Assembly: GCA_007026445.1 (NCBI GenBank) | Contig: VDMD01000027.1 | Location: forward strand, 124,001-188,000 | Direction of reading: 5' to 3' | DNA: 64,000 nucleotides | Origin: Schizophyllum amplum | Lineage: Eukaryota; Basidiomycota; Agaricomycetes; Agaricales; Schizophyllaceae | Shown: positions 35,210 to 46,086 of the stretch, piece after piece | Numbering within the stretch: position 1 is the first letter of the stretch | Layout of the letters: each line of letters starts with the position of its first letter | Translations under genes and position numbers: made by a program | Notes under the pieces: generated by a model | The model's input: the letters and a program-made list of their open reading frames with translations, nothing else | Told to the model about the DNA's origin: nothing | Databases searched by the model: none

Positions 35210-36352
35210 TCAGTGACTGTCGCCTGCCGCCGGTACGACTATGTCTCCGCTCATAACCTGGCAAACGTTTCCTCCAAGCTCGATACGCTCGATGTCGCCG
35301 CTTTCCGCGATCGTTGCATCAACAGTGATTTCGCTGCGACGTCCCATCTCAACGCCCTGAGTGATGCGGATCGCCCAACTAAAATGCATCAGCTTCCTTA
35401 ACCAGCTAGAGTAAGTGCTTCTCACCTTCCTGGCCCCTTCTTACTACCCAGCCATCCACCGAGGCACGAGGCTGCAGAGCCGGTCGCTGTAGAATTTGAG
35501 GCGTAGTCGTGTCAGCGTGCCACTACTTGCCGCCAAAGCGCGTACGTACCGGGATCCTCCAGCGGTCCCATAATCATGCGCGTCGGATCTTCACCATGCT
35601 CCCCTCCTCTGATTCGCGGACGAACGCGTACACGCCCACCAAGCCCTCCCACTCCCCGAGCGCACCCAACGCCGGGCGCACTTTCGTCGGAAATAGGCTC
35701 AACCGGCCAAGCGCGTCCAATGAAGCCAGCTCGAGGAGCACGAAGGTCATGCCCTTGACGATGGATGCAGTCGGGTATACGTCGACCGCCGACCCCGCCG
35801 AGCGCTGTACGTAGTCGTCCGCAGTCAGATCAGGCTGGAGTTCCGCGAGTCGCGGCGTCTCGAGCAGCCCATGGTCGCGAAAGTCAACTGCGACAGTGAT
35901 GCGGGTGCCGGTGAGCTCGCCCTCAGAGTCGAGGATGCGCGAGACCGCCATGTCGCCGCGAGCGTGCGCAAGACGACATCGCGGCGGGAAAGCGGCGCGC
36001 GCAGAAGAAGCCACCGCCTACGTCGGGTGCCCGGCGAAGGGAATTTCGGTACCGTCCTCGATGTGTATGTTGATGGGGACGATGACGCTGGTTGCTGTCA
36101 GCAAGTGAAGGGGTGGAGATGGACTGAGGTGAGTCGGCGAAGCTGAAAGAACGAACTCACCTGTGCCATCTGTATCTTCAAGTGGCTCATGCACAAAGAT
36201 AGTTCAGAGAGGTTAACTCGCGCGCTGTCAAAGCCCTTTGCGCCTGCGAAAGCGTTGTGCCCTAGAGAGTAGAGACTACCCGAGCTGATTGCCGACGAAG
36301 GGGCGGTCAGTGAAAACATCGAGCGTGACGAAGGGAGTCGTAGGGTAGACAT
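35210..36352 (-). CDS. PhzF-family protein (phenazine-biosynthesis-like isomerase/epimerase fold)
   Basis: PhzF proteins have two similar hotdog-like halves with an active-site glutamate and act on small metabolites; fungal members have mostly unknown substrates. Visible: PFVTLDVFTDRPFVGNQLG at the start, AREFNLSE-type block with the active-site glutamate, IFVHEPLEDTDGTG, VPINIHIEDGTEIPFAGHPT, SIVKGMTFVLLELASLDAL, ATGSAASCLGGWL and the C-terminal QGVEMGRRSEI and GNVCQVMSGDIVVPA. Introns lie near 36104-36160, 35477-35545 and 35402-35426. At least three bases are missing (near 36344 and two in 36201-36220), each fitting the family exactly when restored. The order and the FAGHPT and GSAA motifs make the family call firm. 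Confidence 0.85.
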
Positions 36353-37380
36353 CGGGGAAAAACGAGCTCTCCCGTTCAGATGAAGTTGGATTCGTGCTGG
36401 TCGACTGCAAGAGGCGCAGATGATCGACCGAACCCGGCCTCGGCGAGTCGTCTGACTACGCAATCTCCCACGCAGAGACGTAGGAGTACGGTGTAGACTT
36501 CATCATGAACAGCATTGCTGGTGGAATAGTCGGAAACATGTCAGCAAGGTTGAAGATCTGGCTGGCAAGAAGAAGGCAGAAACGTCGCGCGGTATTTGCC
36601 GGCGAAGAATTTCGGCATTTGCCGGAGTGGACCCACACCTCATACAATGCCGCAGAATTAACGTAAATACAGCATACATCGGGTCGCAGAATACATATTC
36701 AAGGAGTACATACAGCATAGTAACTCGCGAAAAGAACAAGGATACATCTTTACAACAGGAGCTCTCGGTCTTCGATGCGCTACGAAGTTGGGTGAGCGGC
36801 GTGCATCTTGCGCAGCTGCTGGGCTTACCACAAACTTGAAGCGGCAGATGAGATACCCGCTCTTTCCAACAAGCGTCTTTGCCTAGATTACGCATGCTAT
36901 CAGCGAAAGGATGCGTCACGAACGGAGAAGGCGAACCTCGACGACATTGTAGAGGCCATCATAGCGGTATCTGTCCTACATGAGCGGAAACATAGAAGAT
37001 GAGCAGGAGATGTACCCGTAGCGAGGCGCATGTAGCGACCTGTAGTTGCTTCCGCGTATAACACGGATGGGCTGGTTCAGGTGCATGGAACGCTGGACAC
37101 GCCTCTGCCATCAGGTCGGCTGGCACTGACGAGGAAGCAGCGCGTACCAGAATGCCTCTGTGCTTGTAGTGGGTCATGGTTGATCGTCGACCTGGTGCTA
37201 GAGTCCACAGAAGTGAGGATCGTACAGCATAAACGAGATGATGTCAACTAACACGCTTATACTTCCCACCTGGAGTCGATCACGACGGCGACAACAGAAG
37301 GTACGTGAAGCTCACCGGTCCCCGTAAAGTAGCTGCTCAAGGGTGTCAGTAAAGTTGCCTGGAGTGTTACATAGACACAC
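36353..37380. other. Intergenic, nothing secure
   Basis: Upstream of the PhzF-family gene. Open frames on both strands are short and show no domain. Confidence 0.4.
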
Positions 37381-37635
37381 TTACAACTCGCGACCAAAGT
37401 CTTCATCATCCTCGTACGCGCACTTCAGAACAACGGACGGACACCCGATGAAGCGACCACCACCGATTCCCTGACGAATATTGTCATGCACGCCCATCTC
37501 GCAGAATTCCGTCCTGATGAACATCAGATACGCGTGCCGGAAAGAGTCAGACAACATACAATGTGCGCCGCCATTCGCCCACATCGCATCCCTCGACGTG
37601 CCCAAAGTGACGTGTTTTGGACGAGGAGAAAGTCC
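37381..37635 (-). pseudogene. Possible coding fragment, weak acyl-CoA-dehydrogenase-like pattern
   Basis: Minus-strand reading gives HVTLGTSRDAMWANGGAHC and, further on, IRQGIGGGRFIGCPSVVLKC with a possible splice donor at the end and FTGTGELHVPSVVAVVIDS beyond it. The GGGxFIGCP pattern is reminiscent of the N-terminal half of acyl-CoA dehydrogenases. There is no start, no downstream half and no catalytic region, so it is at best a relic. It may also be chance. Confidence 0.2.
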
Positions 37636-37767
37636 TACGAAGTGTCGATGAAAATGATTCCACGAGGCACGACGACGAAGACAAAACTCACATGGCGGAC
37701 GTCGACCACGACGAGCAAAAATATGTCCGATGTCGACGACGATATGAAGTTGGGGGAGGAAAGACAA

Positions 37768-39554
37768 GAAGTGAAAGCTCGACTCTCGAGACCTACGCTC
37801 TTATATACGAACCGTCGAGTGAACGCAAGTCAACAACACCAAAGTATGGCATGTACAACGACCTTTACTTACCTGGGAATTAAGAGGTTCATCTGCCTAA
37901 TGCAAGGCGAGAACCCCCTCCAGAAAAGCGAATTTCGAGTGGCCGCAGAGCAACAACACTAAACTATGGGCGCAACTGTGATAGTTTAGTACGCACCCAA
38001 GCAGTAAGGGGTCCATGTGCCTAATGCGCGACGGAAATCTCTTCAGCAAGGCGGGCGAAAAAATGTGGGGACAAGCTGAAATCGAAACTCACTTCCTAAT
38101 TGGCCGTAAGTTGGAAATCGGTGATTCAGACATTTCCAGGTCACGGCCCCCGAGGAAGGACGCGACGAGGGAAAGAAAAGGTAAGCAGTAAATCATGCAG
38201 CCGCGATACTGGAGTTGTCCATAATGGCCAACTTACAGTAAACACCCATCACGGAAGCGGCGGGCGAAGAAGGAGAGGGCACCCCGCGATCGTATTCTTC
38301 ATATAACTGTCATTTCAACGCTGGATCGTGTCCGCAAACAATAATGAATTTATGCGACAGTAGGTATGTCCAAAACCTATGGCCGAAATCAGTACAACGC
38401 AATAAGATACGCAGGCAGTGACTCACATATGATTTACCATAGAAAAAGCGGTTCCATGAAACATCGAGCGCATATCATCGGGCCTCGTGGCTGATACTCC
38501 AGTCATAGGCCACCTCAAGATGATCTCACTTGGTGAGGAAGAGATACGGATTACGCGGACGGGATCAGCTAAGCAGTTTGCAAGTCCCGAAGAAGCCTTG
38601 TCAGTCGATTGCGCGCGACAGCCACGTAAAATAAGACTGAGCAGTTGATCCTCGGTGCGCAGAGCTGTAGCCGCAACGTGGTGGTTCGGGCAGTGGCAGA
38701 CTCCATCGGTCACGTGCAGTTCGACACGTCATGGGTCCTTGTGGGCGTCGGGTCGCGTGACCGGACACGTTCGCAGTTTCTCATCGAGTGCGTGTCGAAT
38801 GCCGAGTTCTTGCTCGAGCCCCATCAATATAGATGCTGAAAGAGGTTCCATACCGATCTACTTAGTTCACGTCAGTGAGCGTCGATATGGACAAGGATTG
38901 AGAGATACCTCATATCGTGAGTCTTCAATGGGAGTCAGACGGTCAGTCATTCTTGTACCAAAAAAGAATCGGTCGGATCAGTTAGGGTCAGTCCTGTGGC
39001 GCAGCAGTGCCCTCCTCAGTCAGAGGCGAGGAGACGGTTATGCAGAACCGCTGGGATTGCCGTGTTGACATTTGATGCTCTTTCCTGCGAAAGATAAAGC
39101 ACTCAAACCAGTCAAGAGCGTCAGAGCCATGAGAAGGGTTGAGAAAGCAGTTGGGGGAAACAAGCAACGAGGATGACCTGGAGATGGCGGGAGGATGCAA
39201 AAGGCAACGATACGATGAAGATGAGATAAGCTCGCCACGTGCCACGGTCCACGGCCCGAAAATGCCGCCAGGCGCGCTCTTAATACACCGTACGCTCAAC
39301 TTGTCTTGCTCCGACTCGGCTTACTTTAATACTTACGAGACTTGTATCGGCCAACCTACAATGCAAGCACCAAAGGGATACGAACCCACACGAAGACGAT
39401 GGATTAGCAATCCGCTGCTGAGCGCTGAGCACCTCACTCAACTACTAACCCCGGTAAACCCCGGGGTCGAGGGCCTTTCTGACGCCAGCGCATACCTTTC
39501 CGCACATTGATTACTCATGCGCGGATGCCCTGCACCCCCTGTAACACCAACAAT
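37768..39554. other. 1.8 kb without a recognisable gene
   Basis: A/T-richer than the coding parts. The final part from about 39246 is duplicated in front of GST3 (GGCCCGAAAATGCCGCC appears in both), marking the left edge of a tandem duplication. Confidence 0.45.
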
Positions 39555-39600
39555 GGACTCACAATATGGCGTGCCATCGCGTGGGTATATAAGGTCCTTG
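39555..39600 (+). promoter_or_regulatory. Shared GST promoter element with TATA box, GST2 copy
   Basis: Begins GGACTCACAATATGGCG, contains the dyad TGGCGTGCCA followed by TCGCG, and ends at the TATA box TATATAAGGTCCTTG. The same arrangement stands before GST3 and, less perfectly, before GST4. It starts about 90 bp upstream of the GST2 ATG. Confidence 0.75.
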
Positions 39601-39642
39601 TTCTCTTCGCTGTATCGTTATTTATCACCTCTCACATATATC

Positions 39643-40548
39643 ATGACTGCCCAGATCACCTTGTACGCCGGGAAGGTGTGTTGAATTTGCCTTGTATCCA
39701 GAATTTGCTCACCGTAACATCGCAGACCTGCCCGTACGCTCACCGGGTACGCGACGTCGTAGTTTCCAGGAGGCATGTTGACTGATACCCGCCTAGGCAG
39801 AGATCGCACTGGCGGAGACTGGACTCCCATTCAAGAGGGTTGAAATCGATCCTAGGAACAAGCCCGAGTGGTATCCAAACGTGAACCCCAGGGGCCAGGT
39901 GCGTGAACACGATGATCATCTCCGCTGTATCTGACAGCACCTCCTTAGGTTCCCGCCATCACTTACGGTGGCCCCGACCACCCGCCCGAGAAGCCCTCGC
40001 CCGAGGCCGAGAAGCTCGCCGAGTCCCTCGTCCTCGTAGACTTCTTTAATGACCTCGCCCCAACCATCCTCTCCTCCCCACCGATCCCGTCCGCCGCGCC
40101 AAAGCCCGCTACTTCGTCGAGGCCTTTGGCAGCCGCTACACCCCGGCGTGGTACGCCTCATTCGGACGCGGCGAGCCCTTAGACAAGCTCCTCGACGGTA
40201 TCGAGAGCCTGCAGGCGCTGCTGCCGGCGACGAGCAAATATGCGATCGGCGACGAGTACACCATTGCAGACATCGCGGCGACGCCGTTCTTTGCGCGGCT
40301 CGAGGTCGCGCTGCGTGATGACTTAGGGGCATTCGCGCAGGGCGAGGGTTTAAAGCGTGGAATGCTGACGACGGAGCCGCGCTTTGCGCGTTGGCGGGAT
40401 ATATGCCAACTTGAAAGCTCGCGACAGCTTCAAGAAGACCTGGCACGAGGTACGTGTTCATGTGCGAGGGCGACGTTTGGATCTTGACGCGAGTTTGCAG
40501 GAGTTTGTCAAGGCCTCTTACGCGGTTCGTTTCCCCCGCAACCAGTAA
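39643..40548 (+). pseudogene. Omega-class glutathione transferase, copy GST2, frame broken
   Basis: Same exon plan as GST3: MTAQITLYAGK, TCPYAHR with the catalytic cysteine, AEIALAETGLPFKRVEIDPR, VPAITYGGPDHPPEKPSP, and a helical half with LLPATSKYAIGDEYTIADIA. A base is missing in the C run at about 40058-40061 (DLAPNHPLL block). Near 40350-40415 two short stretches are lost compared with GST3 (the GPKAWKT and RWREYYANL blocks), so restoring one base is not enough. The last exon EFVKASYAVRFPRNQ is intact. It is either a young pseudogene of the GST3 type or a poorly assembled copy. It is part of a tandem duplication of about 1.3 kb with GST3. Confidence 0.7.
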
Positions 40549-41142
40549 TAAGACATGTTGTATCATATATAGTTTGTAGTAGTAAGTAGTGTGGAAGGCA
40601 TAGAACAAAGTGAAGTATTGAAGGAGAGAAGTACCGAACAGATGCCAGTTCGTTTGTGAAGAGAATTTGCCGCTCAACTCGCCAATGAACGGCAAATATG
40701 AGTGCTCGGATGTCAAGCTTTCACGAGAGCGTCCCTCTTCCTGCTTACTTTTGCTCTCAGCTGTACTACACGGGGCAAACTGACGACGACGTACTTACCT
40801 CAAGGACGTTGTGCACTGTAGGCCAGGTTGACGGCCCGAAAATGCCGCCCCTGATACTGCTGCAAACTTTCATGTTCTGAGGCGCGCTCTCACACCGTAT
40901 GCTCAGCTTTTCTTGCTCAGCGTGCCAGTCTGGTATCGGCCAACCCATAACGCGTAACGAGTGTCAATGGAATCCGGGCTATAATATAATAATATACGAA
41001 GATGATTGATTAGCAATCCGCTACCTACTGAGTGCCTCAGCAGACCTACGCCGAAGGGAAGCCGAGGGCATATCTGACGCCAGCGCATACGTTCCGCGCG
41101 TTGATTACTCATGCGCGGTGTTCTTGCACCCCCTGTCATAAT

Positions 41143-41188
41143 GGACTCACGATATGGCGTGCCATCGCGTGGGTATATAAGGTCCTTG
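41143..41188 (+). promoter_or_regulatory. Shared GST promoter element with TATA box, GST3 copy
   Basis: GGACTCACGATATGGCG, the dyad TGGCGTGCCA, TCGCG and TATATAAGGTCCTTG, almost identical to the GST2 copy and starting 87 bp before the GST3 ATG. Confidence 0.75.
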
Positions 41189-41229
41189 TTGTCTTCGCTG
41201 TGTCGTCATCTACACCCCTCGCATCTACC

Positions 41230-42140
41230 ATGACTTCCCAGATCACCTTGTACACCGCGAAGGTATGTTGAACGCGCCTTGTATCCAGAATGCGCTGACA
41301 ATCATCGCAGATTTGCCCGTACGCTCACCGTGTACATGATGTGGTACCTTCCAGCAGGCCGGTTGACTGATTTCCGCCCAGGCAGAGATCGCACTGGCGG
41401 AGACCGGAATTCCATTCAAGAGGGTTGAGATCGACCTCAAGAACAAGCCGGAGTGGTACCCGAACGTGAACCCCAGGGGCCAGGTGCGTGGGCACGATGA
41501 TCATCTTCGCCATCTCTAACAGCACCCCTACAGGTCCCAGCCATCACCTACGGTGGCCCCGACCACCCGCCTGAGAAGCCCTCCCCCGAAGCAGAGAAGA
41601 TTGCTGAGTCCCTTGTCCTTGTCGACTTCTTCAACGATCTCGCCCCCAACCATCCTCTCCTCCCCACTGACCCTGTCCGCCGCGCCAAAGCGCGCTACTT
41701 CGTCGAAGCTATCGGCAGCCGCTTCACCCCGGCCTGGTACGCCTCGTACATGCGCGGCGAGCCCTTCGACAAGCTCTTCGACGGGCTCGAGAGCCTGCAG
41801 GCGCTGCTGCCGGCGACGAGCAAGTACGCGATCGGCGACGAGTACACCATCGCGGACGTCGCGGCCACGCCGTTCTTTGCTCGGCTGGAGGTCGCGCTGC
41901 GTGATGACTTTGGGGCATTCGCGCAGGGCGAAGGTCCGAAGGCGTGGAAGACGCTGACGACTGAGCCGCGGTTTGCGCGCTGGCGGGAGTACTACGCGAA
42001 CTTGAAGGCTCGCGAGAGCTTCAAGAAGACCTTCGATGAGGTACGTGTTCGTATGTGAAGGGGACGGTCCGTATTCTGACGCGACTTTGCAGGACGCTGT
42101 CAAGCGTTCGTTCGCAGTTCGTTTCGCTCGCAACCAGTAG
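41230..42140 (+). CDS. Omega-class glutathione transferase, copy GST3, intact
   Basis: Complete and open. MTSQITLYTAK, an intron, ICPYAHRV with the catalytic cysteine at the start of the first helix, an intron, AEIALAETGIPFKRVEIDLK, PEWYPNVNPRGQ, an intron, then VPAITYGGPDHPPEKPSP with the cis-proline VPAI. The helical domain reads ESLVLVDFFNDLAPNHPLLP, GDEYTIADVAATPFFARL and ARESFKKTFDE, and the last exon is DAVKRSFAVRFARNQ. Length is about 245 residues, normal for fungal omega GSTs. Introns are about 50-60 nt. The CPYA active site places it in the cysteine-type omega group, which deglutathionylates rather than conjugates (family knowledge). It is the best reference for the broken copies. 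Confidence 0.93.
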
Positions 42141-42302
42141 GTAGTCAAGACAAGATCATCAATGGAACTGTAGGCACGAACCATTGTAAGATATGTAGTT
42201 GTAGCATGAAAGGCATAGGGCAAGTGAAATATCGAAGGAGCAAAGGAAACGAGCCGAATGCGTGTGCCACAAAAGTGGAAGTCGGGCAACGAGCCGGGGT
42301 CG

Positions 42303-42398
42303 GGTCATGTAACGGGCAGGAGTCGGGACATGGTGACGAGCAGGAGTCGGAGCACGGTAACGAGCAGGAGTCGGATCGCCATAACGAGCAGAAGTCGG
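42303..42398. repeat. Four-copy 24-bp minisatellite
   Basis: Units at 42303-42326, 42327-42350, 42351-42374 and 42375-42398 share GACGAGCAGGAGTCGG or a close variant, with the first eight positions variable. It lies about 160 bp past the stop of GST3. On the minus strand the repeat reads as an open Ser/Cys/Asp-rich pattern, which I take as a by-product. Confidence 0.8.
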
Positions 42399-43630
42399 GG
42401 GACATACAACGTGGCCAAATGCGCGCTTCATGTCGGTGTGAATTGTCTGGGATATCGCGCGTTAGACAGCGAGCACAAACAGAGGCGACGGGGAGACTTG
42501 CATAGTCTGCAAATGACGAGCAGGAGAAAGGCTGTTGATTCGCTGGCAATGCAGTCGACCCCCTACGCTAGTCATGCGAGAAGGGAGAAGAGGGCGAACT
42601 GTGGTGAAGGGACTCCCACCCGAATAAATCAAGGTGCCGCACTGACACATTTGGTACATACGCGAGGGGTCTGGTGAAGATTAAGTTATCAGGCTCTCGA
42701 CAGACAGATGGTTAGGGACTCACAAATGACCTACAGAACGCACGCGGTAACTGGGATCGACGCCGGCCGTCGACGCACGCCGCTCGCGCGACATGCTTTT
42801 GCCTCTAATGACAGCACGGAAGTCTGGTGATGCCACATACTATATCACTGATAACCAAAGACAGAATGCCAGCGCTGACCCCACCATGCCTCTATAGAGC
42901 CTACGCGCCGCGCATATTTCGCTGTTTTCCTCTGCGTGGCCGCCCACGTCCCACACTCGCCGCTGCTGACATGAATCGCTTGTCGGATCTCCGGCACTGG
43001 GAGCTAGTCAAATTTCAGCATCAATAGACAACGCACAACGGACGCACCGACGAGCGGCAGTAGGCGCAACCAAACAGTGCTCGCAGGTCTGCGTGCGCTT
43101 GGAGCTTGGCGCTGGTTTGCCGGCGCGGCGCATGCCAGGCAGCCTCCTCGGACGCCTGGCCCTCGAGAACAAGGGCTGTCACGGAGTCTGTTTTCTCCCC
43201 TACAACCAACGAGGCGAGGATGCCGTCACGAGCGAACGAAATCAAGGGGACATCGTGCGGGAGATTCCTCTTGACCTTGAGTATGGGTTTGATGGGCAGC
43301 TGGTCGGAAGCTCGGCCAGTATATCCTTCATCTATTTGAGCGATATGCAGCTCAATCCTCGAGCATCCGCCGTCCAGAGAACCAAGGCTAACCTGGTGCT
43401 TTCAGAACGTGATAGAGGGCCCAGAGAAAGAGCAGGACGAGGATGGGAACATCCAGTTGATCAAGCATTGTCTGACGAAGCACAGGATCAAGAGGTAATG
43501 AGAGAGATTCAGCAGCACAAGGACTGTTTATGAGCAGTGAGGCTCAAGAACTGAGCAGCGCGATGCAGAGGCGGGCGGAGGCAGAATCTGATGCATGCGT
43601 GACGAACGCGACAATTGAACGTGACGGTAC
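42399..43630. other. Intergenic, nothing recognised
   Basis: Scattered open frames on the plus strand (for example 43093-43533) lack any recognised domain. No repeats beyond the minisatellite were seen. Confidence 0.4.
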
Positions 43631-44155
43631 GTGATCGACTGTGACGAGACGCGTCAACGGCCACCAGAGCGGGATAGCGCGCCAGGGCAGTTCCTCCTCT
43701 GCCCGGACACCGTTGACATAGAGCCCTTCATGCCCGAGGACGAGAGAGGCGCGAGCGGCGACGAGGACGAGCAAGCGGTGCGTGGGGATATCGCGCGCTA
43801 CCTCGTTTGCTCACAATCAGAGATAGCTCGAAGAGTATGCGCGCAATCTCGCACGCAAACTTCGAGAGGCCGCTGACACTATTGAGGAGCAGACGCGTCT
43901 TCACCCAGAGAAGACGAGAGTTTTGTTCCGTGGGTTGAAGCGCAAGAACATCGGCAGCGACGTTGTGCAGCTGGTGGACGACTTGCGGCGCAGAAGTCGG
44001 CTGATTGTACGCGCGATACGTGGGTGCGCACGAACGCGCCGTTGCGAAAGCGTCAACGCACCACTGACCCGATGGAATATCATTCATCGGTCTCCCTGCC
44101 CATCGGCTCACGCGCCGCGATGCGCCGCCTCTTCCCCACGTCTCGGGCCCCTTAG
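43631..44155 (+). CDS. Possible gene fragment, charged helical protein
   Basis: Two exons with normal borders (43778 GT, AG at 43826) read GQFLLCPDTVDIEPFMPEDE, then ALEEYARNLARKLREAADTI, HPEKTRVLFRGLKRKNIGSD and VVQLVDDLRRRSRLI. After one missing base near 44020 the frame gives TWVRTNAPLRKRQRTTDP and ends SRAP. The strong helical, charged character looks like real coding sequence, possibly the C-terminal end of a larger protein or a mobile-element protein. No start codon is certain and I recognise no family. Confidence 0.3.
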
Positions 44156-44285
44156 TAGGTGCGTTACTTGTCGAATCATCGTGGCGTAGTGCGCTGACGG
44201 ACTGTTACAGACCTCGTCTGAATTCCATCACATGTCCTATCTGAATCTCTCACTACGAAGTACACTGATTGTATCATCTCGAATC

Positions 44286-45190
44286 CTACTTGCGCGAAGC
44301 AGGGGCCACGTATGCGCGCTTGATTGCCTCCTGCAGACTCAAGTTAGGACACGCACTGCTGCCTTTGCATTGAAGACACGAACCTCGTCGAACGTCTTCT
44401 TGAAGCTCTCGCGAGCCGTCAAATTCTTGTAGTATTCCAGCCAGCGAGCGAAGCGCGGCTCCGTCGTCAACGTCTTCCACGCCTTCGGACCTTCGCCCGG
44501 CGCATAAGCCCCGAAGTCGTTCGTCAACGCCACCTCCAGACGCGCGAAGAACGGCGTTGCCACAATATCCGCGATGGTGTACTGGTCCCCGACAGCGAAC
44601 TTGCTCGTCGCCGGCAGCAGCGCCTGTAGGCTCTCGATGCCGTCGAGGAGCTTGTCCAGCGGTTCGCCGCGACCATACGAAGCGTACCATGGGGGAGCAA
44701 AGCGGCTGCCGACCGCCTCGACGAAGTAGCGGGCCTTGGCGCTGAGGACGGGGTCGGTGGGGAGGAGCGGGTGGGTGGGGCGAGGTCGTTGAAGAAGTTG
44801 ACGAGGACGAGGGATTCGGCGAGCTTCTCTGAGTCAGGGGAGGCGCCTCGGGAGGGTGTTCGGCGCCGCCATAGGTGATGGCGGGGACCTGTACGGGTAA
44901 CGTCAGAGGGGGGACATTGGGATAGCGTAGACGACCTGCCCCAAGGGTTCACCTTCGGGTACCACTCGGGCTTGTTCTTGAGGTCGATCTCTACTCTCTT
45001 GAAAGGAAGCCCCGTCTCCGCCAGCGCAATTTCTGCCTTAGCGGGCATCAGTCAACTGTCCAACAATAGGCGAGTAATATAATGTACACGGTGGGCGTAC
45101 GGGCAGATCTGCAACGGCTATTAGTACATGTCGGACGCGAAGGTAAGGGCTACGCACCTTGGCGGCATACAAGGTGATCTGGGGAGTCAT
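44286..45190 (-). CDS. Omega-class glutathione transferase, copy GST4
   Basis: Starts MTPQITLYAAK, then ICPYAHR (catalytic cysteine), AEIALAETGLPFKRVEIDLK, PEWYPKVNPWG, VPAITYGGAEHPPEAP, FFNDLAP-HPLLPTDP, a helical half with VGDQYTIADIVATPFFARL and ARESFKKTFDE, and a final exon EAIKRAYVAPASRK. One base is missing in each of two C/G runs (about 44777-44780 and 44836-44848); both restore the family sequence exactly. The tryptophan in NPWG replaces the usual arginine. It is transcribed opposite to GST2 and GST3 but shares their promoter element. Confidence 0.82.
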
Positions 45191-45244
45191 GATTGACGCG
45201 AGAGGGATGGAAGATGGGGATAGGGACTGGGCAAAGACAACAAG

Positions 45245-45300
45245 CAAGGTCCTTATATACCCCCGCGCCGCCCCGCGATGGCACGCCATATTGAGAGTCC
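45245..45300 (-). promoter_or_regulatory. Shared GST promoter element with TATA box, GST4 copy
   Basis: On the minus strand: GGACTCTCAATATGGCG, the dyad TGGCGTGCCA, TCGCG, a G/C spacer about 10 bp longer than in GST2 and GST3, and TATATAAGGACCTTG. It ends about 55 bp before the ATG at 45190. Confidence 0.7.
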
Positions 45301-46086
45301 ACTGGGATAGGGGCGCAAGAATAGCGGCACATACGCGTCTTGAAGCCTCCCGCGGCTCGGATGAAGCCTGCCGTATTGCTAAGATATGACAGATATCGTC
45401 CAAGCAGTAGCGGGTACGGTGTGCCGAGGTTTCATTGTTCATTGTCATTGTCACTGTTCAAGTCGTTGATCTGATCAATTGCCACGTGCTCGGTACTTCC
45501 GTACCGGTCACGCAGACTGGTCACTGCTTGAAGCTTGACCAGGACCCCTTGAACTTCGACCAAACTTCGACTTCGAGAAAAACTCAGAGATCTTGCTTGT
45601 TGTGCGTTGAACTTTGGTCAATGATTTCAAGGATGTTTAGCATTGCCACGCGCTTGGCCGACAACACGCAAGAAGCCGGCTGGGAGCCGGGGCGCTTCAG
45701 GATGCCTGCCCGTGTCGGTATACGCTTAGCAAATCGTGTGCTAGCTACTCGCAACACATCGGGATCGGAATGCTACTGGGAGCGCTCCACAGAGGAAGGG
45801 CTCTCGGGACAGGCGAACGAGCGGTTATGCAGTACATATCGAGAGGAGCAACGGCGGACGACGCACCGCCTTCGCGTCACCAAGTGAGCACCTTCGACTG
45901 CCCACCTTCCCCACTCCTCCGAATCTGCACTCGCATAACAAAGCTCATCTCTCTGACGAGCTGGTTTCTGCAGCACGGCTGAGCGCTGAATGTCGACGTC
46001 CTTAGACTCTGGCTGCGAGACACGTTACTGGACTTAGTATGCGGTCTTCAACATTCAGCAAGCAGGTTCAGCGTCGAAAGTAGGCA
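45301..46086. other. Intergenic, nothing recognised
   Basis: Lies between the GST4 promoter and the 3' end of the second M20 peptidase gene. No gene was seen. Confidence 0.45.

Noticed and set aside
39246..42140. GST2/GST3 duplication as a transposon copy
   Set aside because: The repeated block is a gene with its promoter; no terminal repeats or transposase were found.
42145..42549. Minus-strand Cys/Ser/Asp repeat protein
   Set aside because: The repeats come from the 24-bp minisatellite; the frame has no other coding support.
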